The notes beneath the pieces are model-generated. The model ran no database searches, was not told where the DNA came from, and worked only from the letters and a program-made list of their open reading frames with translations. From a bacterium (GTDB lineage Bacteria > Cyanobacteriota > Vampirovibrionia > Obscuribacterales > Obscuribacteraceae): a DNA stretch of 18,482 bases. Shown one piece after another: positions 14,472 to 18,482 of this stretch. A program made the translations under genes and the position numbers. The stretch's first letter is position 1. The number at the start of each line of letters is the position of its first letter. The stretch spans positions 1 through 18,482 of the forward strand of contig JAUIJG010000044.1 of the NCBI GenBank assembly GCA_030431355.1. Direction: 5' to 3'.

Positions 14472-16130
14472 CTAGCGGCTCAAATTGAGCCAGTAGAATG
14501 TATGTGGTGCCAGGGTAAGCGGGTAGAGTCCCTCGCCAATCCCATGCAAATGATTGCCCGAAAACAGATCCGTGGGTCTCACCCCGGCAAATTTGTCCAG
14601 ATCCAGCTCAACCGATTGCACCGATGATGCCAGGTTGTAGACACAGAGCACTGTCCTTCCTTCATAAGCCCGCAAGAAGGCGAATACTTTTGTATTGGTC
14701 GGCTCAAGAAATTCTACCGAGCCCCGTCCGAATACTTGATACTGTTTTCTGATGTTGATCACATTTCTCATCCAGTGTAGAAGAGATGACTTATCAAGTT
14801 CCTGGGACTCCACATTCACCGACTGGTAACCATATACGGTGTTCATCACCGGTTGGCTATAGAGTTTTTCGTTAGAGGCGCGGGAGAAACCGGCGTTTCT
14901 ATCGGCACTCCATTGCATGGGTGTCCGCACCCCATCTCTATCGTTCAGATAGATGTTGTCTCCCATTCCGATCTCATCGCCGTAGTATATGATCGGCGTG
15001 CCAGGCATTGAGAATAGAATTCCGTTCAAAAGTTTGATTTTGTCTATGTTGTTATCCAGGAGAGTGGCGAGTCTTCTCCTGATTCCAACGTTAGCTTTCA
15101 TGCGGGGATCCGGCGCGTAGGCATTGTACATGTAAGCGCGCTCCTCATCGGAAACCATCTCCAGAGTTAGCTCATCGTGGTTTCTAAGGAACATAGCCCA
15201 TTGGCAGTCGGAGGGAATCGCCGGCGTCTTTTTGAGAATATCAAGAATGGGAACACTGTCCTCTTTGTGCACCGCGAGATAGAGACGCGGCATCACAGGA
15301 AAGTGGTAGCACATATGGCACTCATCGCTGTCGCCGAAATACTCGATAACGTCTTCCGGCCATTGATTTGCTTCAGCAAGCAACAACTTACTTTTAAAAT
15401 TCTCGTCCAGATTTTTACGAATATCTTTTATCACTTTATGAGTATCGGGAAGATTCTCACAATTCGTACCATCCCGCTCAACCAGATAAGGAATCGCATC
15501 AAGACGCAACCCATCAACTCCCCGCTTGAGCCAGAAGTGCATCACCTCGAGCACCGCCTTCAATACCGCCGGGTTATCGAAATTCAAGTCCGGCTGATGG
15601 GAGAAAAATCGATGCCAGAAGTACTGCTCCGCCACAGGATCCCATGTCCAGTTGGACTTTTCCGTATCGACAAAGATTATGCGGGCATCTTTATAGGGCT
15701 CATCCGTATCGCTCCACACATAAAACTCTCTCTCCGGGCTACCCTTGGGAGCACGGCGTGCCGCCTGGAACCAGGGATGCTGGTCGGAAGTATGATTGAC
15801 GACAAACTCAGTGACCACTTTCAAGTTGCGCTTGCGTGCTTCCTGAAGGAATCGCTCCGCATCGTTCAGAGTACCGTAGAGAGGATTGACATTCTGGTAA
15901 TCGGCGACGTCGAATCCGTCATCTTTTAGAGGAGAGGGGAAGAACGGGAGTAACCAGATACAGTCCACACCAAGGTTCTTCACATAATCGAGCTTCTCTA
16001 TCAAACCGGCAAAGTCACCGTAGCCATCATCGTTGGCGTCAAAGAAGGTTTTGACATGCAGCTGATATATGATGGCGTCCTTGTACCAGAGATTGTCTTC
16101 TATGTGGCCATGGGTTCCTGGATTATTCAA
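14472..16130 (-). CDS. treS: Trehalose synthase (maltose alpha-D-glucosyltransferase), GH13
   Basis: 552 residues from TTG 16130, preceded by GAGGTGAGG. No alternative Met occurs before the first barrel strand. The beginning DNLWYKDAIIYQLHVKTFFD and the segments LGVDCIWLLPFFPSPLKDDG and VVNHTSDQHPWFQAARRAP are typical of TreS rather than other GH13 enzymes. Catalytic residues: nucleophile D211 (DGLRLDAIPYL), acid/base E253 (LLLAEANQWPEDV) and D319 (RNHDELTLEMV). TreS interconverts maltose and trehalose in the cytoplasm, feeding osmoprotection or glycogen turnover. There is no fused maltokinase domain, and the length is normal for the single-domain form. It follows rtcB by 45 bases on the same strand. 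Glucosyltransferase sub-specificity is inferred by similarity. Confidence 0.93.
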   Translation of the reverse strand: MNNPGTHGHIEDNLWYKDAIIYQLHVKTFFDANDDGYGDFAGLIEKLDYVKNLGVDCIWLLPFFPSPLKDDGFDVADYQNVNPLYGTLNDAERFLQEARKRNLKVVTEFVVNHTSDQHPWFQAARRAPKGSPEREFYVWSDTDEPYKDARIIFVDTEKSNWTWDPVAEQYFWHRFFSHQPDLNFDNPAVLKAVLEVMHFWLKRGVDGLRLDAIPYLVERDGTNCENLPDTHKVIKDIRKNLDENFKSKLLLAEANQWPEDVIEYFGDSDECHMCYHFPVMPRLYLAVHKEDSVPILDILKKTPAIPSDCQWAMFLRNHDELTLEMVSDEERAYMYNAYAPDPRMKANVGIRRRLATLLDNNIDKIKLLNGILFSMPGTPIIYYGDEIGMGDNIYLNDRDGVRTPMQWSADRNAGFSRASNEKLYSQPVMNTVYGYQSVNVESQELDKSSLLHWMRNVINIRKQYQVFGRGSVEFLEPTNTKVFAFLRAYEGRTVLCVYNLASSVQSVELDLDKFAGVRPTDLFSGNHLHGIGEGLYPLTLAPHTFYWLNLSR

Positions 16131-16175
16131 TGTACCTCACCTCTACTCTAAAAACGAAACAATAACAGAAATCAA

Positions 16176-17630
16176 TCAACCTTTAACAACGCCCATTGGC
16201 TTGAGGCGAGCCACCGGTCTGGCGAGACCGGCCGACTTCACAGCCGCGATAACATCATCTATGGCCTTATACGCCTCCGGAACTTCTTCGGTCAAGCCCT
16301 GGCGAGTCGAAGCTCTCGCGATCACCCCCCGGGCTTTGAGCTGGGCAATTACATCCCTGGACTCCCGCCCTTTTCTTGCCTGGGTTCGGCTCATCAACCT
16401 TCCTGCCCCATGGCAAACACTTCCGAAAGTCTCGGATAGAGCCCTCTTCTCTCCAACCAATACGTAGGAAGCCCGGCCCATATCTCCCGGGATAATTACC
16501 GGCTGCCCCCAGGGCCGCAAATCAGAAGGCAGCTCATCTCTTCCAGCAGGGAAGGCTCTGGTGGCACCTTTTCTATGGACTAGAACTTCCTTTGTTTCGC
16601 CGTCCACATTATGCTTCTCGAACTTAGCCATATTGTGGGCCACGTCGTAGATCAAATCCACGGCATGATCTTTGCCAAAAACCTTTCTCACCACCTGACG
16701 AATAAAGTGAGTTATACATTGTCTGTTTGCAAAGGCAAAATTTGCCGCTGCCGCCATGGCACCCAGATATTGCCTACCCTCCGGCGAATTGATCGGGCAG
16801 CAAGACAGCTCTTTGTCAGGCAGGTCAAGCTCATATTTACGCATTACCGGAACCATGGAAGACACGTACTCAGTGCAAACCTGATGGCCCAGGCCCCTTG
16901 AGCCGCAGTGCACCATAAAACAAATCTGCCCCTGGAAGAGACCGAACTTCGCGGCCAACTCCGGATCAAAAACATGTTCCACCAGATCCACCTCTAAAAA
17001 GTGATTTCCGGAGCCCAGGGTGCCGAGCTGATTGGCTCCTCTTCTGATCGCCCTGGAAGATACACAATCGGGATCAGCAAGTGATTGCCAGCCACCATCC
17101 TCGGTTCTCTCAAGATCTCGCCTATGCCCCATTCCTCGCTCCAACGACCAGGATGAACCTCGGCTCAATACGTCTTTAATCTCTTTCGGGTCAAGTTTGA
17201 TCCGTCCTGTTTTTCCGGCTCCGGTCGGCACGGCGTTGAACAGGGCATCGACAAGACTCTCCAACTTCGATTCAATCTCACGATGGTGAAAAGGGCTACC
17301 TAATAAACGCACACCACAATTGATATCAAAGCCAACCCCTCCGGGTGACACGACTCCGGATTCCGGGTCCATGGCGGCGACGCCACCGATAGGAAAGCCG
17401 TAGCCCTGATGCATATCAGGCATTGCAAAAGAATGGTCGATAACGCCGGGGAGAGTCGCAACGTTGCATACTTGCTCCAGGGAAAGATCTCGACAAACAT
17501 CACCGATCAATTCAGGGCTGGAGTAGACCTTGGCGTCAACCCGCATGCCGTGCTTATAGTGGCGAGGGATCACGTATCGGAATTCATCTTCTACTTCGAT
17601 GATGTTGTCCCACTTGGTGCCGGTTTTCAA
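16176..17630 (-). CDS. rtcB: RNA-splicing/repair ligase RtcB
   Basis: 484 residues, the standard length. RtcB joins RNA ends with 2',3'-cyclic phosphate (or 3'-phosphate) to 5'-OH using GTP and Mn2+. Landmarks: PDMHQGYGFPIGGVAA (71-86), GGVGFDINCGVR with metal ligands D102 and C105, H210 in GSGNHFLEV, H241 in VHCGSRGLGHQ, H332 in YDVAHNMAK, and the guanylylated H407 in VCHGAGRLMSR. All key residues are present, so it should be active. Start: TTG 17630 with a weak ribosome site; no ATG is available, and the family N-terminus (TGTKWDN) agrees. The archease gene lies upstream on the same strand, 133 bases away. Archease is the known activator of RtcB turnover. In a bacterium the pair is associated with RNA repair and stress. 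Confidence 0.96.
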   Translation of the reverse strand: MKTGTKWDNIIEVEDEFRYVIPRHYKHGMRVDAKVYSSPELIGDVCRDLSLEQVCNVATLPGVIDHSFAMPDMHQGYGFPIGGVAAMDPESGVVSPGGVGFDINCGVRLLGSPFHHREIESKLESLVDALFNAVPTGAGKTGRIKLDPKEIKDVLSRGSSWSLERGMGHRRDLERTEDGGWQSLADPDCVSSRAIRRGANQLGTLGSGNHFLEVDLVEHVFDPELAAKFGLFQGQICFMVHCGSRGLGHQVCTEYVSSMVPVMRKYELDLPDKELSCCPINSPEGRQYLGAMAAAANFAFANRQCITHFIRQVVRKVFGKDHAVDLIYDVAHNMAKFEKHNVDGETKEVLVHRKGATRAFPAGRDELPSDLRPWGQPVIIPGDMGRASYVLVGEKRALSETFGSVCHGAGRLMSRTQARKGRESRDVIAQLKARGVIARASTRQGLTEEVPEAYKAIDDVIAAVKSAGLARPVARLKPMGVVKG

Positions 17631-17645
17631 TCTAAATTTCTCGGA

Positions 17646-17716
17646 CTTCGAAATGGTCTCAAACCTCGGGGTCTCGTTCTATGAAGGTTAAACAATGCAT
17701 TGTACAAATTTCGAAG
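17646..17716. repeat. 9-bp inverted repeat in the archease-rtcB gap
   Basis: CTTCGAAAT (17646-17654) and ATTTCGAAG (17708-17716) are perfect inverted repeats around a 53-base loop. The loop contains AACCT/AGGTT arms and the self-complementary CAATGCATTG. It would be a branched RNA structure directly upstream of the rtcB start. No T-run follows, so it is not a normal terminator; it could control rtcB translation or processing of the archease-rtcB transcript. Confidence 0.5.
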
Positions 17717-17763
17717 GAGCTTAGCTTTATTGACATCCTCAAATGTCTTATTCGGATAACCTA

Positions 17764-18219
17764 TCAGATGTCCAGATAGACAGTGGCAGAGAATCCGTCC
17801 TCCGTTTCGGCTATTCTCAGCTGATGAAGGGTTATAGCCTTAACATAGGTCTTCACCTGGTGACGCCCGGAATCAGATTGGAATTCCTCACCGAATACCC
17901 TGGCCACCAATTTAGAATCTCCTTCGGCCTCACAGACAAACTGCTCAAACTCTACCCGGGATAGAATTTTTCCCTCGCAGTCAAAGAGGAAAAGGATTTC
18001 TGACATCCACTGAAATAGCAGATCTTCTCGGTCCCGTCCCGAAACTTCCACCACCTCTTCCAGTTTTGACGAGTCTATCGACTCAAGATCCAAAAGAACG
18101 CCGGTGAGTGCCAGGGCGGACTCAGCAAATAACCCCCGGAGATCCGGAGCAACAATCTCAAGACCCATATCAGCCGGGTGATCAAGAACCCTATGACCAG
18201 GTCCCATAATTCTCTTCAT
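17764..18219 (-). CDS. Archease (RtcB cofactor)
   Basis: 151 residues from ATG 18219. A TTG at 18246 and an ATG at 18207 are also in frame, and no start has a clear ribosome site. The archease pattern is visible: VLDHPADMGLEIVAPDLRGL (11-30; the family's DHTAD motif), ESALALTGVLLD, RDREDLLFQWMSEILFLFD, GEEFQSDSGRHQVKTYVKAI and the C-terminal SATVYLDI. The conserved acidic residues D13 and D17 and the terminal Asp are present. Archease accelerates RtcB guanylylation and turnover and can widen its nucleotide use. Its place just upstream of rtcB on the same strand supports the call. Confidence 0.93.
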   Translation of the reverse strand: MKRIMGPGHRVLDHPADMGLEIVAPDLRGLFAESALALTGVLLDLESIDSSKLEEVVEVSGRDREDLLFQWMSEILFLFDCEGKILSRVEFEQFVCEAEGDSKLVARVFGEEFQSDSGRHQVKTYVKAITLHQLRIAETEDGFSATVYLDI

Positions 18220-18256
18220 GGCCACCACACTCTCTTTAAGAACCAAATTTTGACAT

Positions 18257-18351
18257 CTTGAAAAGTGTTATTGTTCAAGTTGCCATTGCCAAGGTGCTAA
18301 ACTTCTCGGAAGCATAGAAGGCAACTTTACTAGAGAGAAACTAATGGCAAC
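18257..18351 (+). promoter_or_regulatory. Candidate 5' leader switch with three mutually exclusive pairings
   Basis: CTTGAA (18257-18262) can pair with TTCAAG (18274-18279). Overlapping this, AAGTTGCC (18277-18284) pairs perfectly with GGCAACTT (18320-18327). The same segment, as GTTGCCAT (18279-18286), also pairs perfectly with ATGGCAAC (18344-18351), which contains the start codon of the next gene. A TTGACA at 18250-18255 could be a -35 element, but no good -10 is visible. The pairings are exact; function is inferred. Confidence 0.4.
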
Positions 18352-18482
18352 CTTCATAATTGGAGCGGTTATCTCCGTTCTTGCAGCTTTATTCTCAGTC
18401 CTGGGAATGCTCATCGTTCGCAAAAAGGTAGGTGTTGAACGCCTTGCCGCCCTCCATGAGGTTTCCGGGGATATGCTCTCGG
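18344..18482 (+). CDS. N-terminus of a membrane protein, possibly DUF4239-like
   Basis: 46 codons are open from ATG 18344 to the window end, so the gene is cut. The visible part is a single hydrophobic helix (MATFIIGAVISVLAALFSVL into GMLIV), then basic RKK and LAALHEVSGDMLS. The TM helix followed by an H-x-V-x-G motif resembles the start of DUF4239 (bestrophin-like) membrane proteins, but so little sequence makes this tentative. AGAGAG lies upstream as a ribosome site. It is divergent from archease. Confidence 0.55.
   Translation, partial: MATFIIGAVISVLAALFSVLGMLIVRKKVGVERLAALHEVSGDMLS

Noticed and set aside
15177..15929. Plus-strand 250-codon ORF opposite trehalose synthase
   Set aside because: It lies wholly antisense to a strongly conserved GH13 enzyme and has no recognisable features.
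17646..17716. tRNA gene in the archease-rtcB gap
   Set aside because: The length and an arm like GGTTTGAGACC invite the idea, but acceptor, anticodon and D-arm pairing do not fit on either strand.

Overview
The window is a gene-dense piece of a bacterial chromosome of intermediate GC. Most genes have recognisable families; no rRNA, tRNA, CRISPR array or insertion sequence was seen. Several genes seem to start with TTG (the GAF protein, trehalose synthase, RtcB). The mix of HEAT, TPR and degenerate kinase-fold proteins, TadE/TadG proteins, a PAS histidine kinase, and an archease/RtcB pair suggests a free-living bacterium with complex regulation. A non-photosynthetic relative of Cyanobacteria (Obscuribacterales/Vampirovibrionia-like) is my best guess, but this is an impression from protein style, not a phylogenetic result.

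Layout. Left edge, minus strand: a sodium-coupled glutamate/aspartate-type symporter cut by the window start (1-1399). Then four plus-strand genes: a HEAT-like repeat protein, an aldo/keto reductase, a one-TM DUF2939-like protein and a pseudokinase-like protein (1575-5612). A minus-strand TPR protein (5737-6063) converges on them. A 500-base leader with a perfect 12-bp inverted repeat precedes a GAF/fRMsr-like protein (6586-7077). A plus-strand operon of TadE-like, TadG-like (vWA) and TadE-like proteins follows (7323-10259). From 10682 to 18219 everything is on the minus strand, in transcription order archease, RtcB, trehalose synthase, glycerophosphodiester phosphodiesterase, OmpR/PhoB-type response regulator, CHASE3-PAS-PAS histidine kinase. 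A plus-strand, possibly DUF4239-like gene starts at the right edge.

The main discovery candidate is regulatory. Upstream of the tad operon are eight TTCAC-type pentamers (seven exact, one ATCAC) spaced exactly 11 bp apart (7124-7205), followed after exactly 10 bp by TATATT. A second array with four TTCAC at the same 11-bp pitch (10435-10472), again followed after 10 bp by TATATT, lies in a region with no protein gene. It would drive a roughly 195-nt RNA ending at a strong hairpin (10663-10683) that overlaps the histidine-kinase stop codon. Tandem 11-bp direct repeats just upstream of a -10 box are the classic target layout of OmpR/PhoB-family regulators, and such a regulator with its kinase is encoded next door. 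The working model is a small regulon in which one response regulator activates a secreted or surface Tad-like operon and an unannotated small RNA.

A second candidate is a 5' leader at 18257-18351 in which one segment can pair with either of two downstream segments, one of which contains the start codon.
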